From assembly GCA_019925095.2 (NCBI GenBank), contig CM034409.1, forward strand, positions 4,529,001 to 4,593,000: a stretch of DNA of 64,000 nt. The letters are read 5' to 3'. The notes under the pieces were generated by a model, which searched no databases, was not told where the DNA came from, and saw only the letters and a program-made list of their open reading frames with translations. Below, piece by piece: positions 55,750-64,000 of the stretch. Made by a program: the position numbers and the translations under genes. Numbering within the stretch: the first letter of the stretch is position 1; the number at the start of each line of letters is the position of its first letter. Origin of the DNA: Dendrolimus kikuchii (Eukaryota; Arthropoda; Insecta; Lepidoptera; Lasiocampidae).

Positions 55750-55947
55750 CTCCACCCAAAGTGTTGGCGTCGAGATATATGGGCTGGGAAGCACCGACTT
55801 GGTTGGCGGCTGTCATTCGAATGGAATACTTTGTTCCGCACTTGAGGCCTTCAAGGGTGTACTCCGTTGAGGCTTGCAGCGAGACTCCTCTGCTAGCCCA
55901 CGTCTCTTGCCAGGATCCACTGGCCTCTTTCCAAGTTAGGTTGTACT
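55750..55947 (-). CDS. Dscam-like: Dscam-like receptor, exon encoding the C-terminal half of FnIII-5
   Basis: Acceptor CACATTCCAG, donor GTACGT. It has 198 bases with phase continuity on both sides. The encoded part is YNLTWKEASGSWQETW, then EYTLEGLKCGTKYSIRMTAA and NQVGASQPIYLDANTLGG. L-x-C-G-T-x-Y-x-x-x-x-T-A-x-N-x-x-G is a close fit to the Dscam FnIII-5 G-strand region. A longer open frame runs past both splice sites, but that overrun is not coding. Confidence 0.88.
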
Positions 55948-55999
55948 CTGGAATGTGATGAAAATAATGGATTTGTCTCAAGTCTTGGTAGGTTTTTAG

Positions 56000-56098
56000 T
56001 TTCTTTTTATTGCAAAGCTGGTAAACTGACAGACGATTTATCTAATATAAAGTGGTTACCGTTACCTATAGCCGTTTGGGACACCAAAAGCAAAAACA
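56000..56098 (-). repeat. D-family fragment in an intron
   Basis: TTTTTATTGCAAAGCTGGTA, AAAGTGGTTACCGTTACCTA and GGGACACCAAAAGC are the diverged 3' end of D. Confidence 0.5.
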
Positions 56099-56254
56099 AC
56101 GCGTGGCCAGCCTTTAGGGGGATGGAATAAAGATGCTAAACCCGGAAAATCGCATTGGATAAGCGTTGGGTATACTTTCCGTCCGTATTTTAAAAATGGA
56201 GAAGCTGGATCTCTACTGTGGGATATGGGCTATTGTTACATGTATTCTACTTAC

Positions 56255-56446
56255 GAATCTTCTGGTTTCTGCCACCAATTTTCCTCGGTGTATCCCATTG
56301 TAGATGCAAGGAGTTTTTGTGTGAAGTAACTCTAACGACCGGAGCTTCGGGAGTAGGTAGTACCGTCACTTCGTACGACACAGAGTCAGACCCGTACAGA
56401 TTTTTCGCTAAGCAGGTGTAATTACCACTTAAGGACTGGTCTATAT
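56255..56446 (-). CDS. Dscam-like: Dscam-like receptor, exon joining Ig10 to FnIII-5
   Basis: Acceptor CCATTTACAG, donor GTAAGT. It encodes the end of an Ig domain (DQSLSGNYTCLAKNLYGSDS, with the second Ig cysteine in Y-T-C) and continues into an FnIII domain (PEAPVVRVTSHKNSLHLQW, with the FnIII tryptophan). Ig immediately followed by FnIII within one exon fixes the domain order. The usual D-x-G-x-Y-x-C motif reads L-S-G-N-Y-T-C here. Phase matches both neighbours. Confidence 0.9.
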
Positions 56447-56549
56447 CTGTAAATGGATTTAAAGAAGAAATTAGTCTTAACCACTGAAGAGTAGTATTAG
56501 GAACAATAATAATGAGCAATTTTTGTCTTTTCTTCTCCTACTTCAGTTC

Positions 56550-56825
56550 TGATCCGCGCAGGAACGGAGAAAGAATACAATTTTCTGCGGACGGGTGGCT
56601 TGTCGTAAGAGGCGACAAAACAACCAACAGCCAGGTAGTAGAGTATTTGCCCGTCTGGATGGCTAACCACCTCTAGTCTAGAGTATGCCACCATAACAAC
56701 CTTGAGTTGCGTTCCGGCATTAGTAGCCAGGTTCCAGTCTTCGCTTAGAGAGTGGCAGCGAATTGGTAGCACCTTTAGTATTACGAATGTCCATAGGCGA
56801 TGGTAACCCATTTCCATCACGCTTT
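56550..56825 (+). repeat. D-family copy, 3'-deleted, in an intron
   Basis: ATCCGCGCAGGAACGGAGAA to CGATGGTAACCCATTTCCAT. It lacks the last 30 bp and tail and is antisense to the Dscam-like gene. Confidence 0.75.
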
Positions 56826-56967
56826 CCATCGTGTGGTGCCAAAACGGCAACAAAAACCTACAATGAACTATTTAATAGTGACATACTTGAGAATATCCTA
56901 ATATACTCTGAAATACCACTTTAAAAATTAATGGAGAAGATGTAAATACAAATATAGTTATACTTAC

Positions 56968-57147
56968 TATTAATAAGTAAACTGTCGTCATGGTTCCTCG
57001 TGAACCTTGGGTGGTGGGTGATTATATTATGGTTGTGATACCACACGGTTCTGGGTGGTGGTGATCCTACACACGAGCAGACTAGAAGGACAGATCGACC
57101 CACACCAACCGATATTGGACCTCCGAGGGAAGATATGCCTGCTACCA
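56968..57147 (-). CDS. Dscam-like: Dscam-like receptor, exon encoding the N-terminal half of Ig10
   Basis: Acceptor TTTCATTCCAG, donor GTAAGT. 180 bases. The encoded part is VVAGISSLGGPISVGVGRSV, LLVCSCVGSPPPRTVWYHN (first Ig cysteine and the core tryptophan), then RFTRNHDDSLLIN. It supplies the first of the two disulphide cysteines; the partner is in the next exon. Phase 1 at its start agrees with the exon at 58100 only if that exon uses its GC donor. Ig10 between FnIII-4 and FnIII-5 is the diagnostic feature of Dscam receptors. Confidence 0.88.
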
Positions 57148-57179
57148 CTGGAATGAAAAAAAATACACTATTATAATAA

Positions 57180-57685
57180 TACATACATACATATATAACT
57201 TCACGCCAGTTCCCTTGCGGGGTAGGCACGAACAACAGAGCGCCATTTAGGCTTATTCTTACACACCTCACTTGCTTCTTTGACATTCATAACTCTTGTC
57301 ATGCACGCTCGTCTGTTCTTAAGGCTCCTGACATCACCTTCTGCTAGTACACGATCAATTTGATCATGGAAGGTGTGTCGTGGCCTTCCACGACTTCTGT
57401 ATCCATCCACTTTTGATTGTATATCTGTTTGGTCATTCTTTCATCATGCATTCTTTCCACAAGCCCGAACCACGGGAGCATTCCTTTCCTTACCTTCACC
57501 CCGACACTCTCTTTCTTACTTCGGTATTACGAATGCGGTCCGCGAGCGTCACTCCGCAGATTTTGCGCAGTGCTCGCATCTCGACCGCGTTTCCTCTGCT
57601 TTCATGCTCTCTCTTCCATACCCAACTCTCGCTTCCATACGTGAGCGTAGATACCAGCACCGCGTTGTGTACGGCGAGATGATAA
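57180..57685 (-). mobile_element. Family R fragment in an intron
   Basis: Tail ACATACATACATATATAACT to GTGTACGGCGAGATG. It has one short deletion in KKRVGLKES (57517) that breaks the frame. Same transcriptional sense as the Dscam-like gene. Confidence 0.82.
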
Positions 57686-57769
57686 TGAGTCAGATTAATT
57701 AATTCATCCAAACTGATGAATATACAAAGGCTGGTCAATACTAGCTTTAGTTACATGTATGATTTAGAA

Positions 57770-57965
57770 TAGAATAGATAACACTGTATTGCTTACTACA
57801 TATACAATTTCAAAAATGCACAATTACAATATGGATATGGATCAACATTATGCTGCTGACTTATAATTATTTAAATAGTTGCTTGCTCGAACTAGAAATG
57901 CATTTTGCATATAGTTAGTAGAACTAAAAGATAGAATACTCCTACATCTTAAAATTTCAATTATA
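57770..57965 (-). mobile_element. Jockey/CR1-type LINE relic
   Basis: Reverse strand ends AATACAGTGTTATC and contains codons for NYMQNAFLVRASNYLNNYK, like the relic at 42268-42570. Confidence 0.5.
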
Positions 57966-58099
57966 TAGACCTAGTAATATCGCAGCAAAATGACTGAAAC
58001 ACACAAACAGACGGACCGGACATGAAGTTTAGACAAAGATTATTTTTTTAACAATAAATAGTAAACGACTTTATACATACAATAAATACAACGACTTGC

Positions 58100-58281
58100 C
58101 TTTAGACGTCAAGTCCACGTGCACTCGACTGCTGGGCGTCCCTTCTCCTGCGCTCGTGTGCGCTCTGACGAACACTTCGTATTGCCTCCCCGTCACCAGC
58201 CCATTGAGGGGGAACGTCAGGTGACGGGACAAACTCGAATCTTGTGTGGAATCTACTCTGTAGCTTTGGGGGGAGCTCGTA
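58100..58281 (-). CDS. Dscam-like: Dscam-like receptor, exon encoding the C-terminal half of FnIII-4
   Basis: Acceptor GTCTTTTGCAG. The donor is AAAG|GCAAGT, a GC donor with otherwise perfect consensus. 182 bases. It reads TSSPQSYRVDSTQDSSLSRH, then GLVTGRQYEVFVRAHTSAG and EGTPSSRVHVDLTSK, an FnIII E-G strand pattern. With the GC donor the frame enters the Ig10 exon in phase (V-V-A-G-I). A GT alternative four bases on would shift the frame. Upstream exon is 5.3 kb away across a transposon-filled intron. Confidence 0.87.
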
Positions 58282-58339
58282 CTGCAAAAGACGAAAGTAT
58301 ATTATTCAACGTGTCGCTATGAAAAAAATATATAGACAT

Positions 58340-58610
58340 GACAATCGCTAATCATCCTTCACATAATCCAGCCATCTCTTTTTTGATCTACCTTTACTTT
58401 TGTACCAATCTTGCAGTTTAACGTTCTTTTTGTCCCATACCACCTTTGTTGGATCCTCACGATTGATACTAATGTGGGTAGTTTTGTAAGTGCCGCTGGC
58501 TTTCGGTCTCGCCGCCATTGCGTGGTGGCGAACCAGTCTCCAACGCACGCGAGGTCAGTTCGGACGTTCCGTTTTCTCCGTGTAAGTGAACGTTTCACAT
58601 CCCATTCTTG
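58340..58610 (-). mobile_element. LINE relic (RTE-type tail) in an intron
   Basis: Overlapping minus frames read KGRSKKRWLDYVKDD and GDWFATTQWRRDRK, like the GRPKKRW...VKDD tail of RTE-type LINEs. Highly decayed. Confidence 0.45.
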
Positions 58611-59033
58611 GAGATCCTATTAAACTTTAGAAACAAGCCGTGCTTGCTCTTGGTGTGAGTGTGCCATAACTTAAACCTAAGTGCCATCCGAGGACTTGTT
58701 AGTGCCGTGCACTTCAGGAGCTGTCTAGCTGCCCCATTGGAGGTGGATTCCGAGGTTAGTGGTGCTTATTACCCCATTGGTTTTTGTGCAGGATTTGGCA
58801 TACCTCTCACTCTCAATTATATATACCCTATACAGTCCACAATAAATTATTTAATAGAACCAGCGAAGCTGTGTTATAAGGATCCGTGATCCAGCATAAC
58901 CGATAGCGGATTGAATTAATTGATATACTATTTTAATTAAAAAGATTATGAATGACAAGAATTTGTTACATTATTGTATGGAAATTTTAGATAAGAGATT
59001 AAATAAAATATTATATTTAAAATTTTTAATTTA
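58611..59033. other. Intronic interval, nothing assignable
   Basis: 58630-58880 is less AT-rich and may be old LTR or LINE DNA. No terminus recognised. Confidence 0.3.
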
Positions 59034-59294
59034 CTGTGGAAACTCGATTAACCGGACTGATTGTTGTCGTAAGGTATCCGGATAATTAAAAATCCGGATA
59101 ATTGAATATTTACCTCGTTCGTGTACGTGTTTATTCGAAATAACAAATTAAAATTGTCCATCAAATTAGACACATACATATGAATGTAAGCTATATATTA
59201 ACATAATGTAGTGGTCACCCAGTGGTCGAAATTCGACCATAATTAATTTAAATTATAAGTTTGAACAAGACATTATAAGGATTTGTTGTCAAAG

Positions 59295-59370
59295 ACATAC
59301 ATACATACATAACTTCACGCCAGTGCCCTTACGGGGTAGGCACGAACAACAAAGCGCCATTCAGCGCCAA
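59295..59370 (-). mobile_element. Family R short 3' fragment inside the pogo-like element
   Basis: TTGTCAAAG at 59286-59294 and 59371-59379 flanks the tail plus about 20 codons. Confidence 0.8.
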
Positions 59371-59401
59371 TTGTCAAAGTTGATGGTTTTATAATGACAG
59401 A

Positions 59402-59648
59402 TTTCGCCAAGGCTAGTGCCAGGTGGTAGGGTATTTGCTCGACTGGATGGCGACCACCCCTGGTCTAGAGTATGCCGCCATAACAAACTTGTGTTGTGTT
59501 CCGGCATTAGTGACCAGGTTCCAGTCTCCTTTAAGAGAGCAGCAGCACATTTGTAGCACCTTTGGTGTTGCAAATGTCCATAGGCGATGGTAACCGCTTT
59601 CCATCAAGTGGTCCGTCTGCGTGTCTGCTGAACTCCTGCAATAAAAAA
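59402..59648 (+). repeat. D-family copy, 5'-truncated, inside the pogo-like element
   Basis: Starts at GCCAGGTGGTAGGGTATTTG and ends CTCCTGCAATAAAAAAAA. 5' truncation with an intact 3' end again. Confidence 0.78.
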
Positions 59649-60176
59649 AAGGCTATAAATTAACAGTAATTTGACTTGAACAATAAACAAAAGGGTACCT
59701 ATATATGTACGTGTGTGTCCAATACATGGTAGTGTGTGTAATGCTTTTTTTATTGATTTAATCTATTTTTTAAGCATAATAAAAAAAAATAGCATTCTGC
59801 ACTTCTTCTCTATATAAACTATAAGTGTGCGAAATTTCATACTCCTCCGTATAAAGTTATTGCTTCACGTATTAATATAATTTACATAACTATTGCGATT
59901 TTCATCATGAAATGCTTATCCGGATAATCGCAAATCCGTATAACTGAGGTCCGGATAATCGCGTTTCCACTGTAATAAAATAAATTGAACACAGTAAAAA
60001 TCTATCGTCTCTGCCAACATGAAAATAAAATGTAGTGAATACCGCCTATATACAATTGAGAGATTTTGAATTATAATCTACACAATTACCACATCATATT
60101 AGAAATAAACATTATTACATAAAATTATGGTAAATTATAGAAAACTACTCTATACAAAACGGGCACCAATCATATA

Positions 60177-60483
60177 CATACATACATAACTTCACGCCAG
60201 TTCCCTTGCGGGGTAGGCACGAACAACAGAGTGCCATTTAGGCTTATTCTTACACACCTCACTTGCCTCTTTGACATTCATAATTCTTGTCATGCAAGCT
60301 CGTCTGTTCTTAAGGCTCCTGACATCACCTTCTGCTAGTACACGATCAATTTGATCATGGAAGGTGTGTCGCGGCCTTCCACGACTTCTGCATCCATCCA
60401 CTTTTGCATTGTATATCTGTTTAGTCATTCTTTCATCATGCATTCTTTCCACATGCCCGAACCACCGGAGCATTCCTTTCCTT
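60177..60483 (-). mobile_element. Family R fragment with target duplication
   Basis: ATCATATA at 60169-60176 and 60484-60491. The frame is intact from KGMLRWFGHVERMHDERM to the stop. Confidence 0.87.
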
Positions 60484-60769
60484 ATCATATAGTAAATAAG
60501 AATATTATTATAACAACATTATTACTCAATTAAGGAAATGGCCGATTGTATCGTTTAAAAATAAGAGGGTACATAACAAAATTGATTATTCACCTTAAAA
60601 AGAAACATGACAAGAATAAATATACAAATAAATAAATGTAACATTAGTCGTCTTCCCCTAAATTTTTCACTCGCGGGTGCATTTTCAAGAGTCCCTCTAT
60701 GTGCTCATTACTCGCCTTATCCATTCAACACCACACCTCCATATTTATAAAAGAATAATAATTATATGT
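60484..60769. other. Intronic interval with weak LINE relic
   Basis: 60640-60765 minus resembles decayed RTE-type tails (CTAAATTTTTCACTCGCGGG). Otherwise nothing. Confidence 0.3.
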
Positions 60770-61540
60770 TTAACTAGATAGAGTTTTCAAGGTTCAAAAG
60801 AAGTGTCTACGTGCTATATATGGTTTACATTTTCTGGACTCATGTAAACCTCTCTTCAAAGAACACAAACTCTTACGGTACCCTCTGTCTACATTAAGGA
60901 ATTGGCAGTTTTCGTAAATCAGAATCCAGATTTCTTCCCTACGTACGGAGAATCAAGTCAGAGACTACTGAGGCCCTCCATAAAAAATCGACTTCTATAT
61001 CCGTCGTGCAACCTGTCCTTACAAAAAAATTGTAATTTTATACATACATAACTTCACGCCAGTTCCCTTGCGGGGTAGGCACGAACAACAGAGTGCCATT
61101 TAGGCTTATTCTTACACACCTCACTTGCCTCTTTGACATTCGTAACTCTTGTAATTTTATGGGTGTTAAAATATTTAATGATTTGCCTGTTGCCATAAAA
61201 AGTACTCATTTTAATTTATTTAAAGTCAGTTCACAATTGGTTATTGGTGAGGTGTTTTTAATCGGTGCATGATTATTTTAATTGGAATAAGACATAGATG
61301 AGGCTGTATGACATTTATATGAATTTAATTATTTGACATTATTATCTTTTGACATACAACAATACTTTAACACGATTTAATTTTTCGTGGTCAACGTAAA
61401 TAATATTTTAATTTAAGACGATATAATATTTGCACACCCTATGGGTAATGACATGTGAACTTATATATGTATAACTTAAGACCTGTATTTTTATGTACCA
61501 TGTCGTATGCAAATAAATTTCATTTCATTTCATTTACTTC
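60770..61540 (+). mobile_element. CR1-like LINE, 5'-truncated, with nested family R fragment
   Basis: Broken frames read LDRVFKVQKKCLRAIYGLHF, CKPLFKEHKLLRYP and, after the insertion, KIFNDLPVAIKSTHF, which is the order at the end of CR1-type RTs. The 3' end is AAATAAATTTCATTTC with a (CATTT)n tail. Several stops; inactive. Confidence 0.7.
61042..61148 (-). mobile_element. Family R fragment nested in the CR1-like LINE
   Basis: TTGTAATTTTAT at 61030-61041 and 61149-61160 is a 12-bp target duplication. Only about 105 bp of R is present. Confidence 0.9.
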
Positions 61541-61627
61541 CATGATCAATATAAGACGTGCAGAAAGCTTGCCGATGATCGCTCCTCCCGCTTCCTACGA
61601 CTGGGACCGGGGCTTTTCTAAGTAGTA

Positions 61628-62310
61628 TAGTTCGCGCCACGTAAAGCCCGTCACAGACGTAGCTATAATATATATTAATATGAATCATAGCAAGGCATAT
61701 TACGACATATAAATGTTCGAGTGACCGCACACGCAGCTATAATATATATTCCTATGACATCACAAAAATATGTCGACATTAATATCTCAGTATATTTTGG
61801 CATATTGATATCGCAACACGAGTGAGGGTAAAATATTATACTATAGCTTCCGTGTGTGGTAGCTTGCTATACTATAATCTATATCTCGATCTCGAAGTCG
61901 TAGAAGGCCACGACACACCTTCCATGATCAAATTGATCGTGTACTAGCGGAGGGTGATGTCAGGAGCCTTAAGAACAGACGAGTGTGCATGACAAGAGTT
62001 ATGAATGTGAAAGAAGCAAGTGAGGTGTGTAAGAATGGGCCTAAATGGCGCTCTGTTGTTCGTGCCTACCCCGCAAGGGAACTGGCGTGAAGTTATGTAT
62101 GTATGTATGTATATCTCGATATATTAATATATATTATAGCTACGTCTGTGACGGGCTTTAAAAGAACGCTGGCTCTGAACCTGCGCAGTGAGCGTTTTAT
62201 CGATCAAATTGGTGGTATGAAGGGGGCGAGACGGGGTGATACGACTATACACCTGCGCAGACACATCCCCTCCACTGCCGCTCAGCGTTCCTTTTACGTG
62301 GTGCGAACTA
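61628..62310. mobile_element. MITE B nested in MITE A
   Basis: Terminal repeat TAGTTCGC(G)CCACGTAAA on the left, complement on the right, with a TA duplication at 61626-61627 and 62311-62312. An inner perfect inverted repeat of at least 36 bp (61646-61681 / 62121-62156) gives a second fold and may mark a further element inside. TA duplication suggests the Tc1/mariner group. No coding region. Confidence 0.8.
61891..62109 (+). mobile_element. Family R fragment nested in MITE B
   Basis: TATATCTCGAT at 61880-61890 and 62110-62120. Carries the GCGGAGGGTGATG and AAGAATGGGCC subfamily variants also seen at 35187. Confidence 0.9.
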
Positions 62311-62320
62311 TACTAAGAAC

Positions 62321-62635
62321 TTTTTATCCGTGCAGGAACGGAGAAAGAATACAATTTCCTGCGGCCGGGCGGCCTGTCGTAAGAGGCGACTTAACAACCC
62401 ACAGCTAGGTGGTAGGGCATTTGCCCGACTGGATGGCTACCACCCCTGATCTAAAGTATGTCGCCATAACAACCTTGAGTTGTGTTCCGGCATTAGTGAC
62501 CAGGTTCCAGTTTCCCTTAAGAGAGCAGCAGCGCATTTGTAGCAACTTTGGTGTTGCAAATGTCCATAGGCGATGGTAACCGCTTTCCATCAAGTGGGCC
62601 GTCTGCCTGTCTACTGATCTCCTGCAATAAAAAAA
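62321..62635 (+). repeat. D-family retroposon, exactly delimited copy
   Basis: AGAAC at 62316-62320 and 62636-62640. The unsplit MITE A at 22.9 kb has CTAAGAACTAG here. So D starts TTTTTATCCGTGCAGG and ends GCAATAAAAAAA, a 315-bp unit with a short target duplication. Confidence 0.9.
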
Positions 62636-62734
62636 AGAACTAGACGACCGCGGGTCGCGGTTGTGGGATTTGTTGTCATCGGCAAACTTTCTGCGCACGA
62701 CTTATAATATGCAGCAGGGCCGTTATTATTTCTT

Positions 62735-63516
62735 ACATACATACATACATAACTTCACGCCAGTTCCCTTGCGGGGTAGGCACGAACAACAGAGTGCCAT
62801 TTAGGCTTATTCTTACACACCTCACGTGCCTCTTTGACATTCATAACTCTTGTCATGCAAGCGCGTCTGTTCTTAAGGCTCCTGACATCACCTTCTGCTA
62901 GTACACGATCAATTTGATCATGGAAGGTGTGTCGTGGCCTTCCACGACTTCTGCATCCATCCACTTTTGCATTCTATATCTGTTTATTCATTCTTTCATC
63001 ATGCATTCTTTCCACATGCCCGAACCACCGGAGCATTCATTTCCTTACCTTCACCCCGACACTCTCTTTCAGACCAACTCTCTTTTTTACTTCGGTCTTA
63101 CGAACGCGGTCCGCGAGCATCACTCCGCAGATTTTGCGCAGTGCTCGCATCTCGACCGCGTTTGCTCTACTTTCATGCTCTCTCTTCCATACCCAACTCT
63201 CGCATCTATACGTGAGCGTAGGTATCAGCAACGCGTTGTGTATGGCGAGCTGGGCCTTCTGGCTGAGGTTCTTAGCGCCTAGAAGTTTACCTATAGCTCC
63301 ATTCACACTATTCCCCAAATTCACTCTTCTTTCTACATCAGCGGTGTACCTTCCATCCCTGCTAAAAGCACATCCAAGATATACAAACTCATTCACTTGC
63401 TCTAGCATAACATCATCGACCATTATCCTTTCATTCGTTCTAGTTTCTTCTCTTTCAATCACCATAACCTTTGTTTTCTTCGCATTCAAATGTAAGCCTC
63501 TCGCCTGACAGTCATC
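62735..63516 (-). mobile_element. Family R, 782-bp copy in an intron
   Basis: TTATTTCTT at 62726-62734 and 63517-63525. The minus frame keeps LNAKKTKVMVIEREETRTNE to VGVKVRK in one run, the longest intact R coding stretch in the window after the main copy; the frame shifts near 63030. Confidence 0.9.
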
Positions 63517-63578
63517 TTATTTCTTCAGTATTGATAATCACATCGGTATAAGTAAGTAAACCAATAGAACTTAGTTAC

Positions 63579-63708
63579 CTCGATAATGGTTTCACATAAA
63601 CAGTGTAATGTGAAATCTCTCCATTTGGTTGCTCGGGTTTCTTCCAGCTCACTATTATGGATGTCGCTGACGACACGAGAACTTTGACCGGTGATGGTGG
63701 ACCAGGCA
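63579..63708 (-). CDS. Dscam-like: Dscam-like receptor, exon encoding the N-terminal half of FnIII-4
   Basis: Acceptor TTTTCATAG, donor GTAACT. 130 bases in phase with the next exon. It reads PGPPSPVKVLVSSATSIIVS then WKKPEQPNGEISHYTVYVK. P-x-P-x-x-V, the W in strand B and N-G-x-I-x-x-Y-x-V-Y are canonical FnIII features, and the NG(E/I)I-x-x-YTVY form is typical of Dscam. The first exon base pair completes a codon begun beyond 64000, so the gene continues to the right (5'). Confidence 0.87.
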
Positions 63709-63734
63709 CTATGAAAATTTAAGTAGTAACGTCA

Positions 63735-63895
63735 AATAAGACTAAGTTTTAACGGTTTTAAGCGCGGCATCTTGTTTGATCTTCATTACGACGTTTCGGC
63801 CACTTTTTAGTAGCCGTGATCACGGAAGAACGTCAAAATGAAAATCAAATAAACGGCCGTGATTAAAACCGTTAATACATAGTTTTAATTGCGTG
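63735..63895. repeat. MITE-like element with imperfect inverted ends
   Basis: AAGTTTTAACGGTTTTAAGCG on the left pairs with CGTGATTAAAACCGTTAATA and TAGTTTTAAT on the right. The left end recurs at 39345-39372. 63896-64000 shows nothing else. Confidence 0.5.
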
Positions 63896-64000
63896 TATTA
63901 ATCACGGAAACTTAAGAAAACACTGTAATATTTTTATGTGAAGTTAAATACGTCTAAATCATCGTACTTCATAGAGAGTTAGACAAGGCACATTCTTGTC

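Larger units (their letters stand above)
59034..59972. mobile_element. Pogo-like (Tc1/mariner superfamily) non-autonomous element
   Basis: Ends C(T/A)GTGGAAACTCGATTAACC on the left and, reversed, CAGTGGAAACGCGATTATCC on the right, with TA on both sides. CAGT-GAA-CTCGATTA-CCG is the terminal repeat style I associate with pogo/Tigger transposons. Subterminal repeats of ATCCGGATAAT follow. No transposase is left. It contains a family R fragment and a D copy. Confidence 0.75.
61551..62705. mobile_element. MITE A copy expanded by nested insertions
   Basis: Left end AAGACGTGCAGAAAGCTTGC and right end GCAAACTTTCTGCGCACGAC are the MITE A terminal repeats. Between them the MITE A interior is split by MITE B (61628-62310) and D (62321-62635). 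The 157-bp copy at 22894-23050 shows the unsplit form. Confidence 0.85.

Noticed and set aside
55658..55981. 107-codon frame taken as the whole FnIII-5 exon
   Set aside because: It overruns both splice sites into intron and D sequence; phase and domain limits define 55750-55947.
56247..56519. 90-codon frame taken as the exon
   Set aside because: Begins in intron before the CCATTTACAG acceptor; the true exon is 56255-56446.

Overview
This window reads as a repeat-saturated stretch of an insect nuclear genome, most likely a moth or butterfly. The support is the AT-rich DNA, spliced exons, and many short retroposons, Helitrons and LINE tails of types I recall from Lepidoptera. No named species can be supported. 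There are no bacterial genes, no CRISPR array, and no rRNA or tRNA gene beyond tRNA-derived SINEs.

Host gene. Seven exons on the minus strand between 54675 and 63708 encode consecutive FnIII-Ig-FnIII-FnIII segments. Their phases join without a break. This matches FnIII-4, Ig10, FnIII-5 and FnIII-6 of the Dscam family of neuronal and immune Ig-superfamily receptors. One intron uses a GC donor (58094-58099). The gene enters from beyond 64000. No transmembrane or cytoplasmic exon was found at lower coordinates, so 1-54674 may be one very large intron or lie past the end of a partial gene.

Mobile DNA, with labels used below. Family R is an RTE-type LINE: one broken near-complete copy (1916-5079) and about sixteen 5'-truncated copies, most flanked by 9-13 bp target duplications. 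Family D is a retroposon of about 315 bp with an A-rich 3' end, in more than 20 whole or partial copies. SINE1 and SINE2 are tRNA-derived. H1, H2 and other short Helitrons obey A|TC...CTAG|T. Other elements are a solo LTR (5530-6276), a pogo-like element (59034-59972), MITEs (A, B and others), a long-inverted-repeat element (27515-28626), and several other LINE relics (families E, F, G, H, J, K, L, M).

Layout. 1-5.1 kb: MITE, D copies and the large R copy. 5.2-6.4 kb: LINE H holding a solo LTR. 6.4-14 kb: sparse relics. 14-20 kb: LINE H, (TA)n and Helitrons. 20-27 kb: J, E, SINE2, D and MITE A. 27.5-30.3 kb: long-inverted-repeat and K elements. 31-35 kb: D cluster, SINE1, and a Helitron with a minisatellite and a nested LINE. 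35-54 kb: mostly R, D and SINE relics. 54.6-64 kb: Dscam-like exons with introns full of nested insertions.

Several insertions can be proven inside the window because another copy supplies the empty site (LTR in LINE H, Helitron in pogo family, Helitron in SINE1, MITE B and D in MITE A). That gives a relative history of the locus without outside data.
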